A program made the translations under genes and the position numbers. Shown here piece by piece: positions 1 through 6,276 of a DNA stretch of 6,305 bases. Origin of the DNA: Deltaproteobacteria bacterium RIFCSPLOWO2_12_FULL_60_16. Its GTDB lineage: Bacteria > Desulfobacterota > Binatia > UBA9968. Numbering within the stretch: the first letter of the stretch is position 1; each line of letters opens with the position of its first letter. The notes beneath the pieces are model-generated. The model did not search any database. It was not told the origin of the DNA and saw only the letters and a program-made list of their open reading frames with translations. The stretch lies in contig MGSR01000063.1 of assembly GCA_001798565.1 (NCBI GenBank), positions 1 to 6,305 of the forward strand. The letters run 5' to 3'.

Positions 1-233
1 ACCGTGCTTGTCCCCACCAGGGCCGAGATGCGGGCGCCGTATAGAATCCGGCTCAGAATGTCCCGTCCCAGTTTGTCGGTTCCCAAAAGGTGTTCTCCGG
101 AGGAGGGGAGGAGGTCCTGCTCCAGCTTCTGCTCGGTCGGACTGTGGGGCGCGATCAGGGGCGCAAGCGCGGCCAGGCCGAGCAGCGCAGCGAGGATAAT
201 GACGCCGGCGCGCAGCAACAGATTATCCGCCAT
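1..233 (-). CDS. ABC transporter inner-membrane permease, DppC/OppC type (5' part only, cut by window edge)
   Basis: Second permease subunit of a peptide/nickel-type importer; it would pair with the DppB-type subunit encoded just upstream to form the membrane channel. Only the first 77 codons are present. Visible are one N-terminal transmembrane segment (about residues 8-28, leucine/alanine/isoleucine rich), a short periplasmic loop, and the stretch HLLGTDKLGRDILSRILYGA (48-67), which is the hallmark GTDxxGRDxxSRxxxGxR region of the DppC/OppC family. The ATG at 233 overlaps the end of the upstream permease gene by 11 nt, with a weak GGGTGA just before it, so translation is likely coupled. The family is usually 270-300 aa, so most of the gene, including the EAA loop that contacts the ATPase, lies beyond the window. 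Substrate cannot be told from this fragment. Confidence 0.9.
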   Translation of the reverse strand, partial: MADNLLLRAGVIILAALLGLAALAPLIAPHSPTEQKLEQDLLPSSGEHLLGTDKLGRDILSRILYGARISALVGTST

Positions 234-1146
234 AGCTCACCCGCGGATCCACCAGGCGATAGAGAATGTCGGTCAAGAGGTTCACCACGAGATAAGACGT
301 GGAGATGACCAGGATGCACCCCTGAGCCAGCGGATAGTCCCGGGTCTGGATCGCCTGGATGGTAAGACGCCCGATCCCCGGCCAGGCGAAGATGGTCTCG
401 GTAATGATAGAGCCCGCCAGCAGGGCGCCGAACTGGAGTCCCAAAATGGTAATGACAGGCAGAAGAGAATTGCGCAGCGCATGCTTCAGCCAGATTTTCC
501 GCTCGCTCACTCCCTTGGCGCGGGCGGTGCGGATATAGTCTTCGTTGATGGCTTCCAGAAGGCTGGAGCGGATCATCCGGATCAGAATAGAGGCCATGAC
601 CATGCCGAGCGTGAACGAGGGGAGGATGAGGTGTTGCGGCCCGCCTCGCCCGCTGACCGGCAGCCAGCCCAGCCCGATAGAGAAAACGATCATCAGAAGC
701 GGACCCAGCCAGAAATTGGGCATGGCGAGACCCAGTAGCGAAAAAAGCAGGGCGCCCCGGTCCGCCCAGCGGTTTTTCTTGACCGCAGCGAGGATTCCCA
801 AGGGAAAGGCGATGAGGAGCGCGACTCCCATGGCGCTGAGAGTAAGCTCGATCGTCGCCGGGAGGCGGCTGAAAACCAGCTCGGCGACGCCGCCCTGCTG
901 GTAGAGAGAGCGGCCGAGATCGCCCTGGGCCAGGGCCCGGAGAAAACGGAGGTACTGCGTCCCGATGGGCAGATCCAGGCCCATAGCCCGGCGCAGTCCT
1001 TCTTTGTCCGCGCTGCTTACGGTCTCTCCCAGCATGACCTCGACCGGATCCCCGGGGATGAGATGGACGAGGAAAAAGACCAGCGTGAGAGAGCCCAGCA
1101 GAGTGGGAAAAAACAGCAGCAGGCGCTGAGACAGATAACGTTTCAC
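223..1146 (-). CDS. ABC transporter inner-membrane permease, DppB/OppB type
   Basis: First permease subunit of a peptide/nickel-type importer in the cytoplasmic membrane. The 307-residue product matches the usual DppB length. It opens with a transmembrane segment (about 9-29) followed by HLIPGDPVEVMLG (28-40), typical of the family. Further hydrophobic segments lie near 100-122, 134-160, 172-193, 232-255 and 278-298, giving about six. The cytoplasmic EAA loop that docks on the ATPase is clear: EDYIRTARAKGVSERKIWLK (202-221), then HALRNSLLPV, and the C-terminus carries the typical FAWPGIGRLTIQAI and DPRVSYGG. I chose the GTG at 1146 because it forms a 4-nt GTGA overlap with the stop of the binding-protein gene and puts the protein start exactly where the family begins. 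An in-frame ATG at 1260 would add 38 polar, non-conserved residues. Its stop overlaps the next permease gene by 11 nt. Confidence 0.94.
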   Translation of the reverse strand: MKRYLSQRLLLFFPTLLGSLTLVFFLVHLIPGDPVEVMLGETVSSADKEGLRRAMGLDLPIGTQYLRFLRALAQGDLGRSLYQQGGVAELVFSRLPATIELTLSAMGVALLIAFPLGILAAVKKNRWADRGALLFSLLGLAMPNFWLGPLLMIVFSIGLGWLPVSGRGGPQHLILPSFTLGMVMASILIRMIRSSLLEAINEDYIRTARAKGVSERKIWLKHALRNSLLPVITILGLQFGALLAGSIITETIFAWPGIGRLTIQAIQTRDYPLAQGCILVISTSYLVVNLLTDILYRLVDPRVSYGG

Positions 1147-2699
1147 GATGACCGGCCGGTTGAGAGAGAGACCTTTTTCAGCGAGATCAGGTGGCCGTCC
1201 GGATAAGGAACAAAACCTTCGATGCCGGGCTTCATCACCACCACGTTCTTTACCCACCACAGGGGAATGATCGGGAGCTCGAGCGCGAGCGTCTTTTGCA
1301 CCCGGCTGTATATCCGCCTTCGCTCTTCGAGATCGAGACGCCTCCTCCCCGATTCAAGCAGCCGGTCGAGCTCGGCATTGCGATAGCGGCCCCGGTTGTT
1401 GCCCTGGGGCGGAAAGCTCTGCGAATGGAAAAGCGAGAAATAGACGTCCGGGTCGATGGCGCCGACCCAGGCGAGCGAATAGAGATGGAAGTTTCCTTTG
1501 CGAATGTCGCCGTAAAAAGTGCCCCATTCGTAGGTGCGCACCTCCAGCTCGATTCCCACCCGGCCGAGCTGTTCCTTGAAAGCCTCGGCGATTCTCCGGC
1601 GCAGGTCCGGAGTCGTCGTCTTGTACGAGAGCTTGAAGCGGGGCAACGGCCCGTCGCCGTCCGGGTCCGGAAAGCCCGCGCTATCCAGCAATGTCTTTGC
1701 CTGTTCCGGATCGTGCGGGAAACCCGGTACAGAGGGCTCGTAAGCCCAGTGCTCAGGCGCGAGCAGGCCGGTCGCGGGCGCGGCCAACCCCTTCAAGAGG
1801 TGGCGGACGATCGCTTTGCGATCGATGGCGTGCGCGATCGCCCGGCGCACCTCGGGGATTTTTAACACCGGGTGATCCAGGTTCATGCCGAGGTACTGGA
1901 AGGTGCTCCCTTGACGCGTCGTTACCGAGGCATCGGTGTTGCCTTTGAGCCACGGCAGCATGTCCGGCTCGATATCGTTCTGGATAAAATCCACTGTGCC
2001 CTTCTTGAATTCGAGAGCGCGAACAATGGCGTCGGGGATGGTCTTGAAGACCAACCCGGCAAGCGAGGGGCGGCCTTGCCAGTAGGAGCGGTTCGCTTTC
2101 AAAACGACTCTTTCGCCCGGCGCAAGCTCCTCGACAGAGAAAGGCCCTGATCCGATCAGCCGGTTCTGGCCTACGCTTGCAGGGGCAGGGGCGCCCGCGG
2201 GGACAATGCCCAGGGTGGCGCTCTCCGGGAAGGCGGCATAGGGCGCCCGCAGGCGGAAGCGAATCCCATAGGCGCCGACGGGCTCGACCGCCTTGACCGT
2301 TTGCAGCGGGCCCCGCCAGGGCGAGCGGCCGGCCGGATCGAGCGCGGATTCGTAGGTGTATCGCACATCTGCCGCAGTCAGGGGTCTGCCGTCGTGGAAG
2401 GTGACGTCTTTCCTCAGGCGAAACAGGTAGGTGGTCGAGTCGACCAACTGCCAGCTTTCCGCAAGCTCCGGCTGGAAGCGCGAGTGCGCGTCGGGCCGCA
2501 GCAGCGAGTTAAATACCAGCGCCGAAACGCGGACGGAGTCGGCGTCCGTGGCATAGCGAGGATCGAGATGAGTGGGATGGCTCTCCAGAGCGACGACCAG
2601 ATAGCCATGCGGTCGATCGGGCCGGGGGGAGGGGAGGCAGGCCGTCAAAGAGGCGCCCGCCCACAGGGAGAGGAAGAGGGAGAGAGGCTTGAATTTCAT
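1143..2699 (-). CDS. Family 5 extracellular solute-binding lipoprotein of a peptide/nickel-type ABC importer
   Basis: Captures the substrate in the periplasm and hands it to the permeases encoded downstream. The 518-aa product has a lipoprotein signal peptide: charged start MKFK, hydrophobic core, and lipobox LTAC with the lipidated Cys at residue 21. The SBP_bac_5 domain follows (roughly 75-430), with the family signature across 79-121, including LAESWQLVD, FRLRKDVTFHDGRPLTAADV and YTYESALDP. Length is close to DppA/OppA (about 530-545 aa). Family members bind di/oligopeptides, murein peptides, nickel or other small molecules; nothing I can read in the sequence fixes the ligand. It is the first gene of the leftward operon and has its own promoter upstream at 2723-2751. 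The ATG at 2699 has no recognisable Shine-Dalgarno; the predicted leader is only about 17 nt. Confidence 0.93.
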   Translation of the reverse strand: MKFKPLSLFLSLWAGASLTACLPSPRPDRPHGYLVVALESHPTHLDPRYATDADSVRVSALVFNSLLRPDAHSRFQPELAESWQLVDSTTYLFRLRKDVTFHDGRPLTAADVRYTYESALDPAGRSPWRGPLQTVKAVEPVGAYGIRFRLRAPYAAFPESATLGIVPAGAPAPASVGQNRLIGSGPFSVEELAPGERVVLKANRSYWQGRPSLAGLVFKTIPDAIVRALEFKKGTVDFIQNDIEPDMLPWLKGNTDASVTTRQGSTFQYLGMNLDHPVLKIPEVRRAIAHAIDRKAIVRHLLKGLAAPATGLLAPEHWAYEPSVPGFPHDPEQAKTLLDSAGFPDPDGDGPLPRFKLSYKTTTPDLRRRIAEAFKEQLGRVGIELEVRTYEWGTFYGDIRKGNFHLYSLAWVGAIDPDVYFSLFHSQSFPPQGNNRGRYRNAELDRLLESGRRRLDLEERRRIYSRVQKTLALELPIIPLWWVKNVVVMKPGIEGFVPYPDGHLISLKKVSLSTGRSS

Positions 2700-2714
2700 C
2701 CGTGCGGAAGAATT

Positions 2715-2744
2715 TTGACAGGAGAATAGCTTTTTTGCTACAAT
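2715..2744 (+). promoter_or_regulatory. Sigma70-type promoter for the lytic transglycosylase gene
   Basis: A perfect -35 TTGACA (2715-2720), an 18-nt spacer containing a run of six T, and -10 TACAAT (2739-2744, 5 of 6 consensus bases). The predicted start is at A2750 or A2751. The -10 box includes the first two bases of the ATG at 2743, so a transcript from this promoter cannot carry that codon; this decides the start of the downstream gene. The GGAG at 2721-2724 lies in the spacer and is not a ribosome binding site for this transcript. Confidence 0.65.
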
Positions 2745-2751
2745 GCGTCAA
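2723..2751 (-). promoter_or_regulatory. Sigma70-type promoter for the leftward ABC importer operon
   Basis: Read on the minus strand: -35 TTGACG (2751-2746, 5 of 6 consensus bases), a 17-nt spacer, and -10 TATTCT (2728-2723, 4 of 6). The predicted transcription start is near 2716, leaving a leader of about 17 nt before the ATG at 2699. It lies wholly inside the region used by the opposite-strand promoter, so the two should not be occupied at once. Prediction by eye only. Confidence 0.55.
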
Positions 2752-2766
2752 TTTTTATCTCGTCTT

Positions 2767-4017
2767 ATGGCTTTTCTTTCACGCACCTTTGGCGCGCTGG
2801 TTCTTTCCCTGGCGGCGTCGTTTTTTACCCCTCTCGAAGGCGGGCCCGCCCGCGCCGATGAAAATCCGCTGCCGTTGCTTCCGGGGCTGGAGGAGGCGGT
2901 GGAGTTCTGGAAAGTCGTGTTTACCCGCTATGGGGCCTCGGAGCTGATCTTTCATGACCCTCTGCAGCCCATGAAAATTTACCAGGTGGTGGAGGCAGGC
3001 GAGAACAACGCGTCGCGGCGGTGGCTCGAAAAAGAGCGGGAAAGGATAGGGCGAGAGCAGGGCCTTCCGGCAAATGAAAAAAGGGTGCGGTCGCAGCGGG
3101 GAGTCAAGGAACGCTTCGCCTCGGGCCTCAAACTGTCGCGCAGGTACCTGGACCAGATGCAGCGGATCTTGCTCGAAGAGGGGCTGCCCCTGGAGCTTGC
3201 CTACCTGCCGTTGGTGGAATCGTCGTTCGATATCCGCGCCCGCTCCAGAGCGGGAGCTTTGGGGATGTGGCAGTTCATGCCCAGGACCGGGAGAAAGTTC
3301 CTGCGCATCGGCCCGTCGCTGGACGAGAGGATAGACCCGCTGGAATCGACCAGAGCGGCGGCGCGCTTTTTGAAACAAAACCATCAAGCCCTGGGCAACT
3401 GGCCGCTGGCGATTACCGCCTACAATCACGGCACAGAGGGGATCCTGCGGGCGATCGCAGCGGTCGGCTCCAGGGACCTCATGGAGATCATCCGCCGCTA
3501 TGAAAGTCCTTCCTTCGGATTCGCTTCCAAGAGCTTCTATGCGGAGTTCCTTGCGGCAGTGGAGCTGGCAAAGAGGAGTGAGGAATTTTTTCCCAATCTC
3601 GAGTATCACCCGCCCTTCCCCCTGGAAGAGATGGAGGTGAAGCGCGCCGTGTCGCTGGCCGCTCTGCTGAAGCCCACAGATATAGAGCGCGCTCAGTTCC
3701 TGGAGTGGAATCCGGCCTTGAGCCCCAAGATTAGGGATATCCCGAAGGGGTATCGGGTCAAGATGCCCCCCGAGAAGCTCGAGCTGTTTCTTGCCGCGTA
3801 CCAGCGATTGACCGATCCGCCTCGCAAGCCGCCCAAACCGGTTGCAGTCGCCGAAACCGGCGGCTCCTGGACCCGCCACCGGGTGGCGCCCGGGGAGACC
3901 CTCTCTCAAATAGCCAAAGCCTATCAAATCACCGTGCATGAAATTCAGCAGGCCAACAGGCTCGCCAGCGCCCATCTCATTGCCGCCGGTCAGCACCTCA
4001 AGATCCCGAAACGCTGA
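2767..4017 (+). CDS. mltD: MltD-like membrane-bound/periplasmic lytic transglycosylase with C-terminal LysM
   Basis: Cleaves the MurNAc-GlcNAc bond of peptidoglycan to leave 1,6-anhydro ends. Numbering is from the ATG at 2767 (416 aa). Signal peptide 1-30, probably cut after ARA before DE; no lipobox, unlike E. coli MltD. A helical pre-domain (about 45-135, starting EFWKVVFTRYG) leads into the SLT/GH23 domain: LPLVESSFD with catalytic Glu151, GALGMWQFMP (163-172) and AYNHG (218-222). After a segment that looks like a degenerate LysM (290-334) and a proline-rich linker (349-367) comes one clear LysM, 370-414 (HRVAPGETLSQIAKAYQITV...), which would bind glycan strands. The first in-frame ATG is at 2743 (adding 8 residues), but it sits in the promoter -10, so I prefer 2767. 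Neither has a Shine-Dalgarno. Transcribed divergently from the ABC importer; no terminator seen before the next gene. Confidence 0.9.
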   Translation: MAFLSRTFGALVLSLAASFFTPLEGGPARADENPLPLLPGLEEAVEFWKVVFTRYGASELIFHDPLQPMKIYQVVEAGENNASRRWLEKERERIGREQGLPANEKRVRSQRGVKERFASGLKLSRRYLDQMQRILLEEGLPLELAYLPLVESSFDIRARSRAGALGMWQFMPRTGRKFLRIGPSLDERIDPLESTRAAARFLKQNHQALGNWPLAITAYNHGTEGILRAIAAVGSRDLMEIIRRYESPSFGFASKSFYAEFLAAVELAKRSEEFFPNLEYHPPFPLEEMEVKRAVSLAALLKPTDIERAQFLEWNPALSPKIRDIPKGYRVKMPPEKLELFLAAYQRLTDPPRKPPKPVAVAETGGSWTRHRVAPGETLSQIAKAYQITVHEIQQANRLASAHLIAAGQHLKIPKR

Positions 4018-4042
4018 TCTTCTATACCAATAACTCTCGGCC

Positions 4043-4070
4043 TTGAGCGCAGCGGGCGTTAGGCTATAAT
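4043..4070 (+). promoter_or_regulatory. Sigma70-type promoter for the hemX-hemA operon
   Basis: A perfect -10 TATAAT (4065-4070) with a weaker -35 TTGAGC (4043-4048, 4 of 6) at a 16-nt spacing, in the 97-nt gap between the transglycosylase stop and the hemX ATG. Predicted start near 4077, giving a leader of about 38 nt. The rest of the gap (4018-4042, 4078-4114) shows no convincing terminator or riboswitch. Short complementary arms (CGGCCTT at 4039-4045 and AAGCCG at 4071-4076) flank the promoter but are too imperfect to call an operator. Confidence 0.55.
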
Positions 4071-4114
4071 AAGCCGTTTAACAGAGCCCCCGGCGGCTGG
4101 TAGCGGTTTTTACG

Positions 4115-4939
4115 ATGGATGTCACCCTGCTGAAGATCACGGCGCTCTTCTATCTCCTGGCTACGGGGAGTTTCGTCATCTACCTGGTGTCGCTGCGGGA
4201 CTTCTTCTCCCGGCTCTCCACGTCTTTGCTCCTGGCAGGCTTCCTCGGGCACACCGCCGCGCTGGGAGTCCATTTTTTCCAGCCGGGAGGGTACTCCACG
4301 GCAGCCCAGTTTCGCGAGGCGCTTTCTCTGTACAGCTGGCTTATGGTGGCGGTCTATCTTCTGGTCCAGCTCAAGTATCGCCTGACCGTTCTGGGCTCGT
4401 TCATCGCCCCGCTGGCCTTCCTGATGTCTCTCGGCGCTTTTGCCTCGGGCGCCGGCATCGGAGAACTCCCCGCCGGGCTGAAGAGCTACTGGCTTCCGGT
4501 GCACGTCACCCTGGCGTTTTTGGGAAATTCCGTCTTCGCCTTGGCTTCCGGGGTGAGCCTTATGTATCTGCTTCAAGAGCACCAGCTGAAAAACAAGAAG
4601 ATGACCGTGCTGCAGAAGCGTTTCCCTTCCCTGGAGGCGCTGGACCGGTTCAACTATGTCTTCCTGGTATGGGGATTTCCCCTCATGACATTGGGTATCA
4701 TTACCGGAAGTCTGCTGGCGCGAGTTCAATGGGGCGACTACTGGTCCTGGGACCCGCGCCAGATCACTTCAGCGATCACATGGCTCCTTTACGGCGCCTT
4801 GCTTCAGGCGCGCATTGCCGGCGGTTGGCGGGGCAGAAAGGTGGCGCTTCTCACTATTGTGGGTTTTGCCGTGGTCCTGGGCTATTTCCTCTGGGGGGGC
4901 TCGGTTTTTCCCAGCCGGCACAGGGGCACGTTCGAGTAG
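4115..4939 (+). CDS. hemX: CcsA/HemX-family polytopic membrane protein (cytochrome c assembly / HemA-associated)
   Basis: Integral membrane protein of 274 aa with about eight hydrophobic segments (5-25, 36-53, 68-86, 92-110, 126-151, 181-203, 216-235, 243-261). The tryptophan-rich WGDYWSWDPRQ (206-216) matches the WWD-type haem-handling motif of the CcmC/CcsA family. Candidate haem-ligand histidines are H46, H53, H130 and H268; the C-terminal one sits where CcsA proteins carry a conserved His. In the family, CcsA works in system II cytochrome c maturation, while the shorter HemX beside hemA (as in Bacillus) affects HemA abundance. The position 3 nt upstream of hemA and the short length favour the HemX label; no CcsB/ResB partner is visible, so a true cytochrome c role cannot be excluded. 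The ATG at 4115 is the only sensible start; the ribosome binding site is weak. Confidence 0.88.
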   Translation: MDVTLLKITALFYLLATGSFVIYLVSLRDFFSRLSTSLLLAGFLGHTAALGVHFFQPGGYSTAAQFREALSLYSWLMVAVYLLVQLKYRLTVLGSFIAPLAFLMSLGAFASGAGIGELPAGLKSYWLPVHVTLAFLGNSVFALASGVSLMYLLQEHQLKNKKMTVLQKRFPSLEALDRFNYVFLVWGFPLMTLGIITGSLLARVQWGDYWSWDPRQITSAITWLLYGALLQARIAGGWRGRKVALLTIVGFAVVLGYFLWGGSVFPSRHRGTFE

Positions 4940-4942
4940 GCC

Positions 4943-6226
4943 ATGCGTGAGGAAAAGATTCTGATCGTCGGCCTCAATCACGACACCGCTCCAGTGGAGG
5001 TGCGGGAAAGGGTTGCCTTCGACCGAACCGGGTTGACGGAATCGCTCCGGCGCCTGCATTCTCTTCCCTCCGTGGAAGAGGGCGTCATTCTCTCGACCTG
5101 CAATCGAGTAGAAGTAGTCGCCGCCTCGGCGCGCGAGCAGGCGGCGTTTGCGGAAATCAGGAATTTTCTCGCGGCGCAGGAATCGGTCAAAGGCGACAGC
5201 GGGCTGGAGGGGCATCTCTACGAGTACTCGGGCGATGCGGCGGTGCGGCATCTGTTTCGTGTGGCCGCGAGCCTGGATTCGATGGTGCTGGGGGAGCCCC
5301 AGGTATTGGGGCAGTTGAAGGAATACTATGTCGCCGCGCACGAAGCGGGCACGGTCGGCGCGATTCTCCATAGGCTTTTTCACCGCTCCTTCTCGGTCGC
5401 CAAGAGGGTCCGTACCGAGACCGGTATCGGCAGCGGGGCCGTCTCGGTCAGCTCGGTGGCCGTGGATCTGGCCGAGCAAATATTCGAACGGCTCGACGAC
5501 AAGGGCGTTATGCTTATCGGGGCGGGAGAAATGGGCGATCTCGTGGCCCGCCATCTCCAACGGGTCGGCGTCAGCAGTCTGATGGTGACCAACCGCACCT
5601 TCGAGCGGGCCGTGGAATTGGCGGATCAATTTCGCGGCACCCCGGTCCGCTTTGAGGATTTCCACCGCTACCTTACGATGGCCGATCTGGTTGTCGGCTG
5701 CACATCGTCGTCCGAGGTTCTTCTCCAGCGCGAGACCGTCGAGAAGGTGTTGAAGGAGAGAAAACAGAAGGCCATGTTCTTTATCGACCTGGGTGAGCGG
5801 CGCAACTTCGATCCGCGAATCAACGGACTCGACAACGTCTACCTCTATAACATCGACGACCTTAAAGGGGTTGCGGAGCAGAACCTGCAGGAGAGATCCA
5901 ACGAGGCGCAAAAGGCCGAGGAGATCGTGGAGGAGGAGGTGGGCGGGTTTCTGCGCTGGCTGGACTCGCTGGATCAGGTGCCGACCATCGTGGCGCTGCG
6001 CCAAAAAGTGGAGGAGATCCGGCGCGGGGAGCTGGAGAAGTCTCTGGCCACGAGTCTCAAAGGGCTTTCGGAAAAGGAGAGGCAGGCGTTGGAGGATATG
6101 ACCTCCGCCATGGTGAGCAAGATACTGCACGCGCCGATCACGCGCTTAAAACAGCAGCCTGAGGACCGGGACGAGGCCTTATATATCGCCGCGCTGAAGA
6201 AGCTGTTCGATCTGGAGGAGAAGTGA
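4943..6226 (+). CDS. hemA: Glutamyl-tRNA reductase
   Basis: Cytoplasmic NADPH-dependent enzyme that reduces glutamyl-tRNA(Glu) to glutamate-1-semialdehyde, the first committed step of C5-pathway tetrapyrrole synthesis. At 427 aa it is full length. The N-terminal catalytic domain shows VGLNHDTAPVEVRE (9-22) and LSTCNRVEV, with thioester-forming Cys53 in the STCNR signature; HLFRVAASLDSMVLGEPQVL (103-122) includes a His matching the active-site His of the family. The NADPH domain starts near 170 with the loop GAGEMG (193-198). The C-terminal helical dimerisation region spans about 315-425. Oddity: the conserved D-[IL]-A-V-P-R stretch reads IDLGERRNFDP (281-291), replacing Ala-Val-Pro by Gly-Glu-Arg. 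The start 3 nt after hemX implies one operon; GAGTAGG before the ATG is a poor ribosome binding site. In related genomes hemC often follows, outside this window. Confidence 0.97.
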   Translation: MREEKILIVGLNHDTAPVEVRERVAFDRTGLTESLRRLHSLPSVEEGVILSTCNRVEVVAASAREQAAFAEIRNFLAAQESVKGDSGLEGHLYEYSGDAAVRHLFRVAASLDSMVLGEPQVLGQLKEYYVAAHEAGTVGAILHRLFHRSFSVAKRVRTETGIGSGAVSVSSVAVDLAEQIFERLDDKGVMLIGAGEMGDLVARHLQRVGVSSLMVTNRTFERAVELADQFRGTPVRFEDFHRYLTMADLVVGCTSSSEVLLQRETVEKVLKERKQKAMFFIDLGERRNFDPRINGLDNVYLYNIDDLKGVAEQNLQERSNEAQKAEEIVEEEVGGFLRWLDSLDQVPTIVALRQKVEEIRRGELEKSLATSLKGLSEKERQALEDMTSAMVSKILHAPITRLKQQPEDRDEALYIAALKKLFDLEEK

Positions 6227-6237
6227 GGGCGGCAACG

Positions 6238-6276
6238 AAAAATGCAAATGTTAAAATGCAAATTGCAAAATTTTTC
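6238..6276 (+). repeat. AT-rich patch with ATGCAAAT-type direct repeats and a small palindrome
   Basis: Two copies of AAAATGCAAAT (6239-6249 and 6253-6263) repeat with a 14-bp period, followed by a partial third copy, TTGCAAAAT (6263-6271), and a T run. The second copy overlaps the 11-bp palindrome TGCAAATTGCA (6257-6267). The patch is nearly all A/T inside a GC-rich region, directly behind the hemA stop. It has no GC stem, so it is not a normal intrinsic terminator. It could be an intergenic repeat family, a protein-binding site, or part of the next gene's control region. The rest of 6227-6305 shows nothing else. Confidence 0.55.

Noticed and set aside
4..738. 244-codon plus-strand open frame over the permease genes
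   Set aside because: Arg/Asp/Gln-rich translation without structure; the minus strand holds two overlapping permeases with conserved motifs.
1147..1260. Upstream ATG at 1260 for the DppB-type permease
   Set aside because: The 38 extra residues are polar, unlike the family, and overlap the binding-protein gene by over 100 nt; GTG at 1146 makes a classic GTGA overlap.
2721..2724. GGAG as Shine-Dalgarno for the ATG at 2743
   Set aside because: It is 18 nt from the ATG, too far, and lies in the spacer of the predicted promoter, upstream of the transcript start.
2779..3996. 405-codon open frame antisense to the transglycosylase gene
   Set aside because: The translation is rich in Arg, Gly, Gln and His with no recognisable domain, and the opposite strand encodes a clear SLT/LysM protein; it is a shadow of GC-rich codon use.
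4040..4064. Imperfect inverted repeat GCCT...AGGC as a terminator or operator
   Set aside because: Only about 7 of 11 positions pair, there is no following T run, and it overlaps the -35/-10 region; too weak to call.
4769..6130. 453-codon open frame antisense to hemA and the end of hemX
   Set aside because: It spans two well-supported genes, has low-complexity His/Arg/Leu-rich content and no domain I recognise.
6263..6276. Intrinsic terminator for hemA from the T run
   Set aside because: No GC-rich stem precedes the T run; the nearby palindrome is AT-rich and short.
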